The notes: generated by a model from the letters alone, not told the origin. A stretch of DNA of 64,000 bases from Bradyrhizobium arachidis (GCF_024758505.1 NZ_CP077970.1:4464001-4528000); one strand, 5' to 3'; shown: positions 38,467 to 47,645, counted from the stretch's first letter. Made by a program: numbers and translations.

Positions 38467-39429
38467 TTAAGGGGTCGGTAGCGGCGGCGGCTGCGACCGG
38501 TTGCGCAAGTATCGTTCGCGGAAGCCGAACACGGCATCGGCAAGCCCGAGGATCACCATCGCCAGCACGGGCCATCCGAACACGACGACCATCGCGTAGG
38601 TCGAGCCGAGCCAGAACGTGCGGCTCTTCAGCGCGAGCGTCAGCGTGTGCAGCACCGCAAAGCCGGTCAGCGCATAGGCCAGCATCAGCGCCGTCGAGAT
38701 GATCTGCGCGACCATCGCGACAAGACCGCTGGTGAAGCAGAGGGCGATCGCGACGCAGAGCACCGCGAGCGTCATCGGCGGCAGCTCGGCCCTCATCATG
38801 GCGGGCCAGGGGCGGCGCAGCCGGCCCGAGGTCGCCGTCACCTTGGCGCTGAGCCAGAGATTGAGCGTGAGCGTCATCATCGACACGATCGTGGCTGCGG
38901 CCGGTGCGATCTTCACCAGCGCATCGATGAATTGGTCGGTCTCGCCAGTGATCGGCGAATCGCTGGCCCTGAGGATGCGCAGGAGGCCGCGACGCAAAGT
39001 ACTGGTGATGGCGTCGGCGTCAGTGCCGAGCGTCAGCAGCGCGGCCATCGTCGTCAGCGTGGCAAAGCCCGCGATCCAGAGCAGGATGCGGCCGAGCGGA
39101 TACCATTCGATCTCCGGCTCGGGGGACGCGCCGTCGGTGCCGACTTGCCGGCCGAGCAGCACGAGATGGCCGAGCCACCAGGCGGGCAGCGCGATGGTCA
39201 CGGCAAAGGCGACGCAATAGGGCAGGCCGAAGAGGGCGCCCAGCCCAATCGCGGCGGCAATGCCGCCGAAGCTCGCGGCGAGCGGGCCCCAGCCGATCGC
39301 GGCCACCATCAGCGGCAGCGGGGCGAGATAGAACAGGACGAGCGAGATCAGCGCGCCCGAGACGATCGAGGCGAACATCAGGGCCGACGCAGCGCCGGCG
39401 ATCAGGGCTATGAGTCCAAATACCATCAT
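38467..39429 (-). CDS. DUF2232 integral membrane protein in the rpsF-rplI operon
   Basis: 320 residues with about eight membrane helices (for example [16 protein letters not shown] and [19 protein letters not shown]), matching the DUF2232 family. Its place between rpsR and rplI is conserved in alphaproteobacteria. The function is unknown. The gap to rplI is 52 bases, holding only its ribosome site. Confidence 0.88.
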   Translation of the reverse strand: MMVFGLIALIAGAASALMFASIVSGALISLVLFYLAPLPLMVAAIGWGPLAASFGGIAAAIGLGALFGLPYCVAFAVTIALPAWWLGHLVLLGRQVGTDGASPEPEIEWYPLGRILLWIAGFATLTTMAALLTLGTDADAITSTLRRGLLRILRASDSPITGETDQFIDALVKIAPAAATIVSMMTLTLNLWLSAKVTATSGRLRRPWPAMMRAELPPMTLAVLCVAIALCFTSGLVAMVAQIISTALMLAYALTGFAVLHTLTLALKSRTFWLGSTYAMVVVFGWPVLAMVILGLADAVFGFRERYLRNRSQPPPLPTP

Positions 39430-39561
39430 CAGCTGTCCCGCTCCCTTCGAGCGGTTAGAGGCCGTATCGCCCCAACCATCGGCAACCGGACGACCCGGAA
39501 GCCTTATGAGTTCAGATAAGTCTTGATCGGCGGCCCATCGCCGCCGATCAAGAGCGTCGTA

Positions 39562-39801
39562 TCAGCGGATCACGTAGGGCAACAGGCCCAGGAAGCGCGC
39601 GCGCTTGATGGCGCGGGCGAGTTCACGCTGCTTCTTGGCGGAGACGGCCGTGATGCGGCTCGGCACGATCTTGCCGCGCTCGGAGACGTAGCGCATCAGC
39701 AGCTTGGAATCCTTGTAGTCGATCTTCGGCGCGTTCGGACCCGTGAACGGGCAGGTCTTGCGGCGACGGAAAAACGGACGGCGGGCGCCAGCTTCAGCCA
39801 T
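39562..39801 (-). CDS. rpsR: 30S ribosomal protein S18
   Basis: 79 residues: [24 protein letters not shown] and the conserved [35 protein letters not shown]. It binds S6 in the 30S platform. It follows rpsF by five bases. The single cysteine-proline zinc-like site remnant (KTCPF) is as in other alphaproteobacteria. Confidence 0.97.
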   Translation of the reverse strand: MAEAGARRPFFRRRKTCPFTGPNAPKIDYKDSKLLMRYVSERGKIVPSRITAVSAKKQRELARAIKRARFLGLLPYVIR

Positions 39802-39806
39802 TGTTC

Positions 39807-40289
39807 TTACTCCTGGTCCGTCGTGGTGGTTTCAGCTTCGTCGCGGGGGCGGCGCGGGCCGCGGTCACCGCGGTCGCCACGGAAGCCGCCTTCGCGGTCG
39901 CCGCGGAAGCCACCCTCACGCTCGCCGCGGAAGCCGCCGCCACGGTCGTCACGCTCGCGATCGCGGTCCGTCTTGCGCATCATCGCCGACGGGCCTTCCT
40001 CGAGCTCCTCGACGCGGACGCTGAGATAGCGGATCACGTCTTCGCTGATGCGCTCCTGGCGCTCGATCTCGGCGATCGCCGCGGACGGCGCGTCGATGTT
40101 GAGCAGCACGAAGTGCGCCTTGCGGTTCTTGTTCATGCGGTAGGTGAGGGAGCGAACGCCCCAATTCTCGGTCTTGGTGATCTTGCCACCGAGGCCTTCG
40201 ACGATACCGGTCATCTGCGCAGTCAGTTCTTCGACCTGCTGCGGGCTCGCGTCCTGGCGCGCGAGGAAGACATGCTCATAAAGAGGCAT
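39807..40289 (-). CDS. rpsF: 30S ribosomal protein S6 with RGG-type tail
   Basis: 160 residues. The S6 fold covers about residues 1-105 ([30 protein letters not shown]). The rest is a Gly/Arg/Asp/Glu tail with three near copies of GGFRG(D/E)RE. E. coli S6 instead carries a Glu tail. It is the first gene of rpsF-rpsR-DUF2232-rplI and is preceded by a leader with regulatory structure. Confidence 0.96.
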   Translation of the reverse strand: MPLYEHVFLARQDASPQQVEELTAQMTGIVEGLGGKITKTENWGVRSLTYRMNKNRKAHFVLLNIDAPSAAIAEIERQERISEDVIRYLSVRVEELEEGPSAMMRKTDRDRERDDRGGGFRGEREGGFRGDREGGFRGDRGDRGPRRPRDEAETTTTDQE

Positions 40290-40354
40290 GGTTGTCCTTT
40301 CCTAGTGTTAGCGCGTCACCCGGCGTCAAGCCCTTCGAGGCCTTCGGAAAGGAC
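40290..40354 (-). promoter_or_regulatory. rpsF leader with SD-sequestering helix (S6:S18-type autoregulation candidate)
   Basis: On the minus strand GTCCTTTCC (40346-40354) is perfectly complementary to GGAAAGGAC (40294-40302), which holds the ribosome site four bases before the rpsF ATG. The upstream strand continues TTTCCGAAGG, supplying an unpaired CCG as in the known S6:S18-binding leader motif, and the interior can form a smaller AAG.CC/GG.CTT stem. The pairing is seen; binding by S6:S18 is inferred. Confidence 0.55.
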
Positions 40355-40480
40355 TCGGTATAAGCTCAGAAGGCGGAAGCACGGGACGACGGGCCGACTG
40401 GCCCTGCCACAACAGAATCAACTTGTGAGTTTGCTGAGACCGTCCGTTCAGCTCCCGGCCGGGATCTGCGGATGGCGCGC

Positions 40481-40508
40481 TTTATACGGATTTTGGCTGG
40501 GTTGGCAA
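40481..40508 (-). promoter_or_regulatory. Sigma-70-type promoter of the rpsF operon
   Basis: On the minus strand TTGCCA, 16 bases, TATAAA: five of six matches in both hexamers. It would give a leader of about 185 bases ahead of rpsF. It is the clearest housekeeping promoter in the window. Confidence 0.75.
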
Positions 40509-40595
40509 GGTTTCGGGACCGGATTTTGACCCGGGTGCTTCCGGACCTCTGGACCACCCGGCTGATGGTCGGAAATTACCATCTTGCATTATTTG

Positions 40596-40612
40596 TTTGT
40601 ATGACATACAAA
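40596..40612 (+). promoter_or_regulatory. Perfect 17-bp operator-like palindrome upstream of TetR-desaturase operon
   Basis: TTTGTATG-a-CATACAAA is a perfect eight-base inverted repeat around one base. Its right arm covers TACAAA, a possible -10 element placed 17 bases after TTGCAT (-35, 40584-40589). It ends 19 bases before the TetR start codon. The layout fits repression by the TetR protein encoded next. Confidence 0.7.
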
Positions 40613-40631
40613 GAATGCAAGGGAGGATCCC

Positions 40632-41366
40632 ATGGCAGCCAAGACGATTCAGGCTCCGTTGGAAGGGCCGGCCGGCGATCCCAAGCACGCGGCCCGCGCC
40701 ACGCGCTCGGCGGGCCGCAAGATGCGCTCGCTGCTGCTCGATGCGGCAAGCCCCCTGTTCAAGGAGCGAGGGCTCGCCGGCGCCTCGATTTCCGAGATAG
40801 CGACCGCGGCCGACGCGTTCCCGAGCCAGATCACCTATTACTTTCGCACCAAGGAGGCGCTGTTCGTCGAATGCGCCTGCCGTGACCTGCTGTACCTCGC
40901 CCGCAGCACGGAGCAGGCAGCACTGACGGCGCATACGCCGCGCGATTACACGCGCGCGCTCGCAGAAACCGTCACGGCGACCGATTCGGTGGCCTTTTTC
41001 GCCGAGGCACTCACCCTGACGCGCCGCCGACCCGATCTCGCGCCGCTGGTCGAGCGCACCATCGAACGGCTGCACAGCGAAGGCGCGCGCGCCTATGCGA
41101 GCCAGGTCGAGCGGCACGGCTGGCGATCCTTGCGCGCGCCCGACGAGAGTTCGCGGCGGTTCTGGGCGGTTGCGATCGGCGTCATGCTCGAAGGCTACGC
41201 CATGGGCCGTTCGCCCGAGCAATTGTGTGCCGAGATGCTGCGCGTGCTGGGCGAACAGGCCAGAACCGATACAGCGGCGGACAGGACTGCCAATGATGGT
41301 GCCCGCCTGCGTCTTGTTGGGGATCCCGGCGCATCGACACCATCGAACGGGGAGAGCGAGACATGA
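40632..41366 (+). CDS. TetR family regulator of the adjacent desaturase
   Basis: 244 residues; an N-terminal basic extension of about 30 residues, then a TetR DNA-binding domain (LLLDAASPLFKERGLAGASISEIATAADAFPSQITYYFRTKEALF) and a helical regulatory domain. GGGAGGA precedes the ATG. Its stop overlaps the desaturase start (ATGA). Controlling membrane lipid unsaturation through an acyl-CoA or lipid ligand is the likely job, by context and a 17-bp palindrome upstream. Confidence 0.88.
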   Translation: MAAKTIQAPLEGPAGDPKHAARATRSAGRKMRSLLLDAASPLFKERGLAGASISEIATAADAFPSQITYYFRTKEALFVECACRDLLYLARSTEQAALTAHTPRDYTRALAETVTATDSVAFFAEALTLTRRRPDLAPLVERTIERLHSEGARAYASQVERHGWRSLRAPDESSRRFWAVAIGVMLEGYAMGRSPEQLCAEMLRVLGEQARTDTAADRTANDGARLRLVGDPGASTPSNGESET

Positions 41367-42385
41367 CCGCACTTCGCATGCGTGCCCGCGATTTCCTCAG
41401 CGAAGACGAACTCGTCGCCGTGCGCGAGCGCGTGACCTGGAAAGGCGTCGCGCTGATCGCCCATGCCTGGGCGCTGATCCTGGGTGCGATCGCGCTGGTT
41501 GCGTGGTGGCCCAATCCGCTGACCTATCTGCTTGCGGTCGGGATCATCGGCTCGCGCCAACTGGGCCTCGCCATCCTCATGCATGACGGCGCGCATGGCT
41601 GCCTGTCTGCGGACGAGAACACCAATCTGACCCTGAGCCAGTGGTTCTGCGCCTATCCGATTTTCGCGGAGACGCGCGCCTATCGCCGCTATCATTTGCA
41701 GCACCACGCGCGCACGCAGCAGGAGGACGATCCCGATCTCGTGCTGTCGGCCCCGTTCCCGATCACCCAGTTGAGCTATCGCCGCAAGTTCATCCGCGAT
41801 CTCACCGGCCAGACCGGCTATCAGCAGCGCAAGGCGCAACTGCTCAATGCGCTCGGTCCCAATGAATGGCCGCTGGCGCAGCGCGCCGCGCATTTTTGGG
41901 CGAAGCTCGGACCGCAATGCGTCGTCAACGCGATCCTGTTTGCGGCGCTCGCGGCGCTAGGGGTCTGGTGGGCCTATCCGCTGCTCTGGCTGGTCCCGCT
42001 GCTGACCTGGCAGATGGTCATCACGCGCATCCGCAACATCGCAGAGCACGCCGTCGTCCCCGACAGCAGCGATCCCCTGCGCAACACCCGCACCACCCAT
42101 GCCAACTTTATCGAGCGTCTGTTCATCGCGCCTTATTACGTGAACTACCACCTCGAGCATCATTTGCTGTTCTACATCCCCTGCTACAACCTGCCGCGCG
42201 TGCATCGCATTCTCAGCAGGACGCATGCGGGGCGGATGGAGATACAGCCGAACTATCTGGCCGTGCTGCGGCTTGCGACCGCAAAGCCGAACCAGGACGA
42301 TCGCCCGGGGCAGTTGGCAAGCAGCGCCCGCCGCGCGCGGGCGGGGGCCGAGGTCGGCGCCGATCAGAAGGCGGGTGGTTTTTAG
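41363..42385 (+). CDS. Membrane fatty-acid desaturase family protein
   Basis: 340 residues with four helices and three histidine clusters typical of the di-iron desaturase/hydroxylase family: HDGAHG (near residue 74), HLQHHARTQ (near 112) and YHLEHHLLFYIPCYNLPRVH (near 260). It introduces a double bond or hydroxyl in an acyl or carotenoid-like substrate at the inner membrane. It is the second gene of the TetR operon. The exact substrate is unknown. Confidence 0.9.
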   Translation: MTALRMRARDFLSEDELVAVRERVTWKGVALIAHAWALILGAIALVAWWPNPLTYLLAVGIIGSRQLGLAILMHDGAHGCLSADENTNLTLSQWFCAYPIFAETRAYRRYHLQHHARTQQEDDPDLVLSAPFPITQLSYRRKFIRDLTGQTGYQQRKAQLLNALGPNEWPLAQRAAHFWAKLGPQCVVNAILFAALAALGVWWAYPLLWLVPLLTWQMVITRIRNIAEHAVVPDSSDPLRNTRTTHANFIERLFIAPYYVNYHLEHHLLFYIPCYNLPRVHRILSRTHAGRMEIQPNYLAVLRLATAKPNQDDRPGQLASSARRARAGAEVGADQKAGGF

Positions 42386-42561
42386 TCCCCGGCACTCGTT
42401 TCGTAACCCATCCCGGTGATGTCAGCGGCTTGACATCCCGGCCCCGGTCAGTGTCTTACGGCCCCCTCTAGAGCATATTGTGGAACCAGGAGCTCGTGCC
42501 GGGCGTAGAAGCGGCTGGCGGGTTTCGAGACGGGTCCGGCTCAAACAGCCAGGGAGCGCCG

Positions 42562-43521
42562 ATGACGGCAGCATTCACATTTCCGGGGCAGGGGTCCCAG
42601 GCCGTCGGCATGGGCAAGGCCCTGGCGGACGCATTTCCCGCCGCGCGCGCGGTGTTCGACGAGGTCGATGCGGCACTGGGCGAGAAGCTGACAGCGATCA
42701 TCTGGGACGGCCCGGCCGAGACCCTCCAGCTCACCGAGAACGCCCAACCGGCGCTGATGGCGGTTTCGCTTGCGACCTTGCGGGTGCTCGAGTCCGAGGC
42801 GGGTTTTTCCGTGGGGCGGGATGCGGCCTTTGTCGCGGGACACTCGCTTGGCGAGTATTCGGCGCTGGCCGCGGCCGGCGGCCTGACCATCTCCGATACC
42901 GCGCGCCTCTTACGCACCCGCGGCCTTGCCATGCAAAAGGCTGTCCCGGTCGGCGCCGGCGCGATGGCCGCACTGCTCGGCCTCGATTACGACGCGGCGA
43001 TGCAAGTCGCCCAGGAAGCCGCCCAGGGCCAGGTCTGCCAGGCGGCCAATGACAATGGCGGCGGACAGGTGGTCGTGTCCGGTGACAAGGCTGCGGTCGA
43101 TCGCGCCGTCGAGATCGCCAAGGGCAAGGGCGCCAAGCGCGCGATGTTGCTGCCGGTGTCCGCACCGTTCCATTGCAAGCTGATGCAGCCGGCCGCCGAC
43201 GCGATGGCGGAGGCGCTGGCGAAGGTCACGATCAAGGCGCCCGCAGCGCCGCTGGTGTCGAACGTGCTGGCAAGCGCCATCACCGACCCCGACGAGATCC
43301 GGCGCCGTCTGGTCGAGCAGGTCACGGGCACCGTGCGCTGGCGCGAGTCGGTGGCCTATATGGCCGGGCAGGGCGTGTCGCGCTTCTTCGAGATCGGCGC
43401 GGGCAAGGTGCTCACGGGCCTCGTCAAGCGCATCGCGGATGGCGCCGTCGGTGTTGCCGTCGGCGGTCCCAACGATATTGCCGCCGCAAAGGATGCATTG
43501 GCCGCTTCGAAGCAGGCCTGA
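42562..43521 (+). CDS. fabD: Malonyl-CoA:ACP transacylase
   Basis: 319 residues starting MTAAFTFPGQGSQAVGMG; the nucleophile is Ser95 in VAGHSLGEYSA. A conserved His follows in PVSAPFHCKLM. AGGGAG stands before the ATG at 42562; an open frame back to 42478 looks non-coding. It loads malonyl groups onto AcpP. It heads a fabD-fabG-acpP-fabF series, with a repeat between it and fabG. Confidence 0.95.
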   Translation: MTAAFTFPGQGSQAVGMGKALADAFPAARAVFDEVDAALGEKLTAIIWDGPAETLQLTENAQPALMAVSLATLRVLESEAGFSVGRDAAFVAGHSLGEYSALAAAGGLTISDTARLLRTRGLAMQKAVPVGAGAMAALLGLDYDAAMQVAQEAAQGQVCQAANDNGGGQVVVSGDKAAVDRAVEIAKGKGAKRAMLLPVSAPFHCKLMQPAADAMAEALAKVTIKAPAAPLVSNVLASAITDPDEIRRRLVEQVTGTVRWRESVAYMAGQGVSRFFEIGAGKVLTGLVKRIADGAVGVAVGGPNDIAAAKDALAASKQA

Positions 43522-43581
43522 TTCTTGTTTTGACGCGTTTTCTTGAAGCGAACCGGTCTCCACTTCGCTGGAAAACGCTCT
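43521..43581 (+). repeat. Composite interspersed repeat, copy C (module 1 only)
   Basis: TTCTTGTTTTGACGCGTTTT, then CTTGAAGCGAACCGG and CCACTTCGCTGGAAAACGCTCT: module 1 of the elements at 28331-28431 and 33745-33849 without the CCGTTCCGAT stem. It fills the whole gap between fabD and fabG, ending just before the fabG ribosome site (GAAGGAG). Confidence 0.85.
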
Positions 43582-43594
43582 GAAGGAGTTTCTT

Positions 43595-44332
43595 ATGTTC
43601 GATCTGACTGGCAAGAAGGCGCTCGTCACCGGCGCGACCGGCGGCATCGGCGGCGCGATCGCGGCTGCCTTGCACGCCCAGGGCGCGACCGTTGCGATTT
43701 CGGGAACGCGCAAGGAAGTGCTGGACGAACTCGCCGGCAAGCTTGGCGAGCGCGCGCATGTGCTGCCCTGCAACCTGTCGAAGGCCGACGAGGTCGAGGC
43801 GCTGGTGCCCGCTGCGGAAGCCGCGATGGGCCAGGTCGACATCCTCATCGCCAATGCCGGCATCACACGCGACAATCTCTTCGTGCAACTGCGCGACGAG
43901 GATTGGGAAGAAGTCATCAACGTCAATCTGACCGCGACCTTCCGCCTCGCGCGCGCCGCCACCAAGCTGATGATGCGCAAGCGCTTCGGCCGCATCATCG
44001 CCATCACCTCGGTGGTCGGCGTCACCGGCAATCCGGGGCAGGGCAACTACACTGCGTCGAAGGCGGGTCTGATCGGCATGATCAAGACGCTCGGTGCCGA
44101 ATACGCCAAGCGCGGCGTCACCGCGAACTGCATCGCGCCCGGCTTCATCAAGACGCCGATGACGGATGCGCTCAACGACAAGCAGCGCGAGACGATTCTG
44201 ACCAAGGTTCCCGCCGCCCGGCTGGGGACCCCGGAGGATATTGCGGCTGCTGCCGTCTATCTGAGTTCGAACGAAGCAGCCTATGTCACGGGTCAAACGA
44301 TTCACGTGAACGGCGGAATGGCCATGATCTGA
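43595..44332 (+). CDS. fabG: 3-oxoacyl-ACP reductase
   Basis: 245-residue SDR with TGATGGIGGAIA (NADPH-binding), NAGITRDNLF, catalytic Ser in ITSVVG and Tyr/Lys in GNYTASKAGLIG, and the FabG-typical C-terminal GQTIHVNGGMAMI. It reduces the 3-keto group in each elongation cycle. It follows fabD across a repeat of 61 bases; a CCGCCC/GGGCGG hairpin follows its stop. Confidence 0.96.
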   Translation: MFDLTGKKALVTGATGGIGGAIAAALHAQGATVAISGTRKEVLDELAGKLGERAHVLPCNLSKADEVEALVPAAEAAMGQVDILIANAGITRDNLFVQLRDEDWEEVINVNLTATFRLARAATKLMMRKRFGRIIAITSVVGVTGNPGQGNYTASKAGLIGMIKTLGAEYAKRGVTANCIAPGFIKTPMTDALNDKQRETILTKVPAARLGTPEDIAAAAVYLSSNEAAYVTGQTIHVNGGMAMI

Positions 44333-44631
44333 ACCGCCCGACAGGGCGGGCCGGCTGCGGCAAACGGCCGTTTCCGGAGCGAATTGAGGCTTGTAGTCAA
44401 GGCAGTTGAAGTATGATAACCGGACCTTCAACGGATGGGCAAAGAACGCCATTGCAGGTTTTGGAAACCCTGTATATTGGCGGTGCGGAGCCTTGGCCGT
44501 CGTTCGCCGGGCCCTGCATCGGCTAGGTGGGGCCAATCAAGTTCGTACGCGATTGCGAAGGCAGTTTAACGACCTCGACGGCTCGTATCGTCCCGGGGGG
44601 TCGGGTCAAGGGAACAACACGAGGTTAAGCG
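44333..44631 (+). other. Spacer between fabG and acpP
   Basis: 299 bases without a supported gene. A hairpin CCGCCC-gaca-GGGCGG (44334-44349) lies right after fabG and may attenuate read-through. Further on, TTGCAG (44452) and TATATT (44473) could be a separate acpP promoter, although their 15-base spacing is short. A separate acpP promoter would be usual given its high expression. Confidence 0.4.
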
Positions 44632-44871
44632 ATGAGTGACATTGGCGAGCGGGTTAAGAAGATCGTGGTCGAACACCTTGGTGTTGAGCCCGAGAAGGTT
44701 GTCGACGCTGCGAGCTTCATCGACGACCTCGGCGCCGACAGTCTGGACACCGTCGAGCTGGTGATGGCGTTCGAAGAGGAATTCGGTTGCGAGATTCCGG
44801 ACGACGCGGCGGAAACGATTCTCACGGTCGGCGACGCCACGAAGTTTCTCGAGAAGAACGCGAAGAGCTAA
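44632..44871 (+). CDS. acpP: Acyl carrier protein
   Basis: 79 residues: [19 protein letters not shown], with phosphopantetheine attachment at Ser37 in [21 protein letters not shown]. Highly acidic, four-helix. It carries the growing acyl chain for fab enzymes and donors for lipid A. AACACGAGGTTAAGCG precedes the ATG. It is followed by a strong terminator. Confidence 0.98.
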   Translation: MSDIGERVKKIVVEHLGVEPEKVVDAASFIDDLGADSLDTVELVMAFEEEFGCEIPDDAAETILTVGDATKFLEKNAKS

Positions 44872-44896
44872 GGCTCTCATTTCGTGGGACAACATT

Positions 44897-44940
44897 GAAA
44901 CCGGCCGGACCGCAGGAACGCGGTCCACCGGTTTCTTGTT
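44897..44940 (+). terminator. Terminator between acpP and fabF
   Basis: GAAACCGG..GGACCGC-aggaac-GCGGTCC.CCGGTTTC followed by TTGTT: a long stem with a small internal asymmetry. It would keep acpP mRNA abundant while limiting read-through to fabF. Confidence 0.75.
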
Positions 44941-44974
44941 ATCGGCTGCGAGTATCTTGAACCGGAGTTGAGGT

Positions 44975-46240
44975 ATGAGGCGGGTTGTCGTCACGGGCCT
45001 CGGCATGGTGTCGCCCCTTGCGTGTGGCGTCGAGCCGACCTGGAAGCGCATCCTCAATGGCGAGAGCGGTGCACGCAAGATCGAGACCTTCGACGTCTCC
45101 GATCTGCAGACCAAGTACGCCTGCAACGTGCCGCGCGGCGACGGTTCCAACGATACTTTCAATGCCGACCAGTGGATGGAGCCGAAGGACCAGCGCAAGG
45201 TCGACGACTTCATCATCTTCGCGATGGGGGCGGCGAAGCAGGCGCTTGACGATGCCAATTGGCATCCAGAAAGCGAAGAGGACAAATGCGCGACCGGCAC
45301 CATGATCGGTTCCGGTATCGGCGGCCTCAACGGCATCGCGGAGACCGCGATTCTGTTGAAGGAGCGCGGCCCGCGCCGCGTCTCGCCATTCTTCATTCCG
45401 GGCCGACTGATCAATCTCGCCTCCGGCTACGTCTCGATCGAGCACGGGCTGAAGGGACCGAACCATTCGGTGGTGACGGCCTGCTCGACCGGCGCGCATG
45501 CGATCGGTGATGCGGCCCGTCTGATCGCGCTCGGCGATGCCGACGTGATGGTCGCGGGCGGCGCGGAATCGCCGATCAGCCGCATCGGAATTGCCGGCTT
45601 CAACGCCGCGCGTGCGCTGTCGACCGGTTTCAACGAGACGCCCGCGAAGGCCTCGCGCCCTTACGACAAGGACCGTGACGGTTTCGTGATGGGCGAGGGC
45701 GCCGGCGTCGTGATCCTCGAGGAGCTCGAGCACGCCAGACGCCGCGGCGCCAAGATCTACGCCGAGGTGATCGGCTACGGCCTGTCGGGCGATGCCTATC
45801 ACATCACCTCGCCGTCCCCCGATGGCGACGGCGGCTTCCGCAGCATGTCTGCCGCGCTGAAGCGTGCAGGGCTGACGCCGTCCGATCTCGACTACATCAA
45901 CGCGCACGGCACCTCGACCCCGGTCGGCGACGAAATCGAGCTTGGCGCAGTCGAGCGGCTGCTCGGTAACGCGGCCTCCAAGGTCGCGATGTCCTCGACC
46001 AAATCGTCGACCGGGCATCTCCTCGGAGCGGCCGGTGCGATCGAAGCGATCTTCGCGATCCTCGCGATTCGCGATAACGTCGTGCCGCCGACGATCAATC
46101 TGGATAATCCGTCGGTCGAAACCGCGATCGATCTCGTGCCGCACACCGCGAAGAAGCGTGAGATCAACGTGGCGTTGTCGAATTCTTTCGGATTTGGCGG
46201 TACCAATGCTTCGGTGATCGTCCGGCGCCTGGCCAATTAG
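44975..46240 (+). CDS. fabF: 3-oxoacyl-ACP synthase II
   Basis: 421 residues of the thiolase fold. The catalytic Cys170 lies in VVTACSTGAHAIG; the two histidines are in NAHGTSTPVGD and SSTGHLLGAAGA. It starts MRRVVVTGLGMVSPLACGVE, typical of FabF. It condenses malonyl-ACP with acyl-ACP and shapes temperature-dependent unsaturation. It lies between acpP and mltG. Confidence 0.97.
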   Translation: MRRVVVTGLGMVSPLACGVEPTWKRILNGESGARKIETFDVSDLQTKYACNVPRGDGSNDTFNADQWMEPKDQRKVDDFIIFAMGAAKQALDDANWHPESEEDKCATGTMIGSGIGGLNGIAETAILLKERGPRRVSPFFIPGRLINLASGYVSIEHGLKGPNHSVVTACSTGAHAIGDAARLIALGDADVMVAGGAESPISRIGIAGFNAARALSTGFNETPAKASRPYDKDRDGFVMGEGAGVVILEELEHARRRGAKIYAEVIGYGLSGDAYHITSPSPDGDGGFRSMSAALKRAGLTPSDLDYINAHGTSTPVGDEIELGAVERLLGNAASKVAMSSTKSSTGHLLGAAGAIEAIFAILAIRDNVVPPTINLDNPSVETAIDLVPHTAKKREINVALSNSFGFGGTNASVIVRRLAN

Positions 46241-46373
46241 CTTGCGCTTGCAACGAATCCACCGTTTTGCCTTATTCGGCGATAGTCATAGTGGTGGGCG
46301 TGTATTTGGCAGGGCAAGCGCAGGAGTGCGCTGGCTAGGCCGCAATTGAACCGGCAGGATTCAGGTTGCTTCG

Positions 46374-47645
46374 ATGAGTGAAAGGCCGCCCATTTCGCCC
46401 CGGAGTCCGCGTGCCGCGCTGGAGCCTGAGCAGCTGCCCCCGCCGCCGAAACGGTCGGACCGCGCGCGCAATCCCTTCGTGATTATCGGCAATGCCATCA
46501 TCACCATTCTCCTGATCGCGATGTTAGGTGCCGGCGCCGTCTATTATTACGGCCGGCAGATCCTGGAGACGGCGGGCCCGCTGAAGGAAGACAAGATCGT
46601 CAACATTCCCTCCCGCGCCGGCAAGCGCGACATCGCCGACACCCTGAACAAGGAAGGCGTCACCGACGTCAATCCATGGGTCTTCATCGCCGCCGTGTTT
46701 GCGCTGAAGGCGAGCTCGGACCTCAAGCCGGGCGAATACGCGTTCCAGAAGAACGCAAGCCTGCGCGACGTCGTCGCCACCATCGTCGAGGGCAAGGTGG
46801 TGCAGCACGCCGTCACGATTCCGGAAGGCCTGACCTCCGAGCAGATCGTGGCGCGGCTGTCCGAAAACGACATCTTCACCGGCAGCGTGCGCGAAGTGCC
46901 GCGCGAGGGCACGCTGCTGCCGGAGACCTACAAATTCCCGCGCGGGACGACGCGCGAGCAGGTGATCCAGCGCATGCAGCAGACGCACAAGCGCGTGCTG
47001 GGCGAGATCTGGGAACGCCGCAGCCAGGACATTCCGATCAAGTCGCCGGAGCAGTTGGTCACGCTCGCCTCGATCGTCGAGAAGGAGACCGGCAAGCCCG
47101 ACGAGCGCAGCCGCGTCGCCGCCGTCTTCACTAACCGCCTGAAGCAGAAGATCAAGCTGCAGTCCGATCCGACCATCATCTACGGCCTGGTCGGGGGCAA
47201 GGGGACGCTGGGCCGTCCGATCAAGCGCAGCGAGATCACCCAGCCGTCGCCCTACAATACCTACGTGATCGACGGCCTGCCGCCGGGCCCGATCTCCAAT
47301 CCCGGCCGCGCCTCGCTGGAAGCCGCCGCCAACCCGGCCCGCACCCGCGACCTCTATTTCGTCGCCGACGGCACCGGCGGGCATTCCTTCACGGAAACCT
47401 ACGACGCGCACCAGAAGAACGTCGCCAAGCTGCGCGCGATGGAGAAGCAGATCCAGAACGACACCGTGGAGCCCGCTGACGACGCGCAGGCGCCGGCCGC
47501 GGCCGCCCCGGCGGACAATGCGCCCACGGCAACGACCAAGCCAACCCAGCAGAAGAAGCCGCCTGCGGCGCGGCCGGCGACCAATCCGCCCGCACCGGCG
47601 CGGCAGGGTGCCATTCAAACCACGCCGCCCGTGGTCCAGCGCTAG
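46374..47645 (+). CDS. mltG: Endolytic murein transglycosylase MltG
   Basis: 423 residues: cytosolic N-terminus of about 35 residues, one membrane helix (FVIIGNAIITILLIAMLGAGAVYYYG), then the YceG domain with the catalytic Glu in ASIVEKETGKPDERSRVAAVFTNRL and SPYNTYVIDGLPPGPI. It cleaves nascent glycan strands. A C-terminal Pro/Ala/Thr tail of about 60 residues is extra. fabF-mltG-yicC-gmk is a conserved order. Confidence 0.94.
   Translation: MSERPPISPRSPRAALEPEQLPPPPKRSDRARNPFVIIGNAIITILLIAMLGAGAVYYYGRQILETAGPLKEDKIVNIPSRAGKRDIADTLNKEGVTDVNPWVFIAAVFALKASSDLKPGEYAFQKNASLRDVVATIVEGKVVQHAVTIPEGLTSEQIVARLSENDIFTGSVREVPREGTLLPETYKFPRGTTREQVIQRMQQTHKRVLGEIWERRSQDIPIKSPEQLVTLASIVEKETGKPDERSRVAAVFTNRLKQKIKLQSDPTIIYGLVGGKGTLGRPIKRSEITQPSPYNTYVIDGLPPGPISNPGRASLEAAANPARTRDLYFVADGTGGHSFTETYDAHQKNVAKLRAMEKQIQNDTVEPADDAQAPAAAAPADNAPTATTKPTQQKKPPAARPATNPPAPARQGAIQTTPPVVQR

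Noticed and set aside
44406..44639. Small plus-strand frame between fabG and acpP
   Set aside because: No ribosome site or motif, and it runs into the acpP start; treated as spacer.
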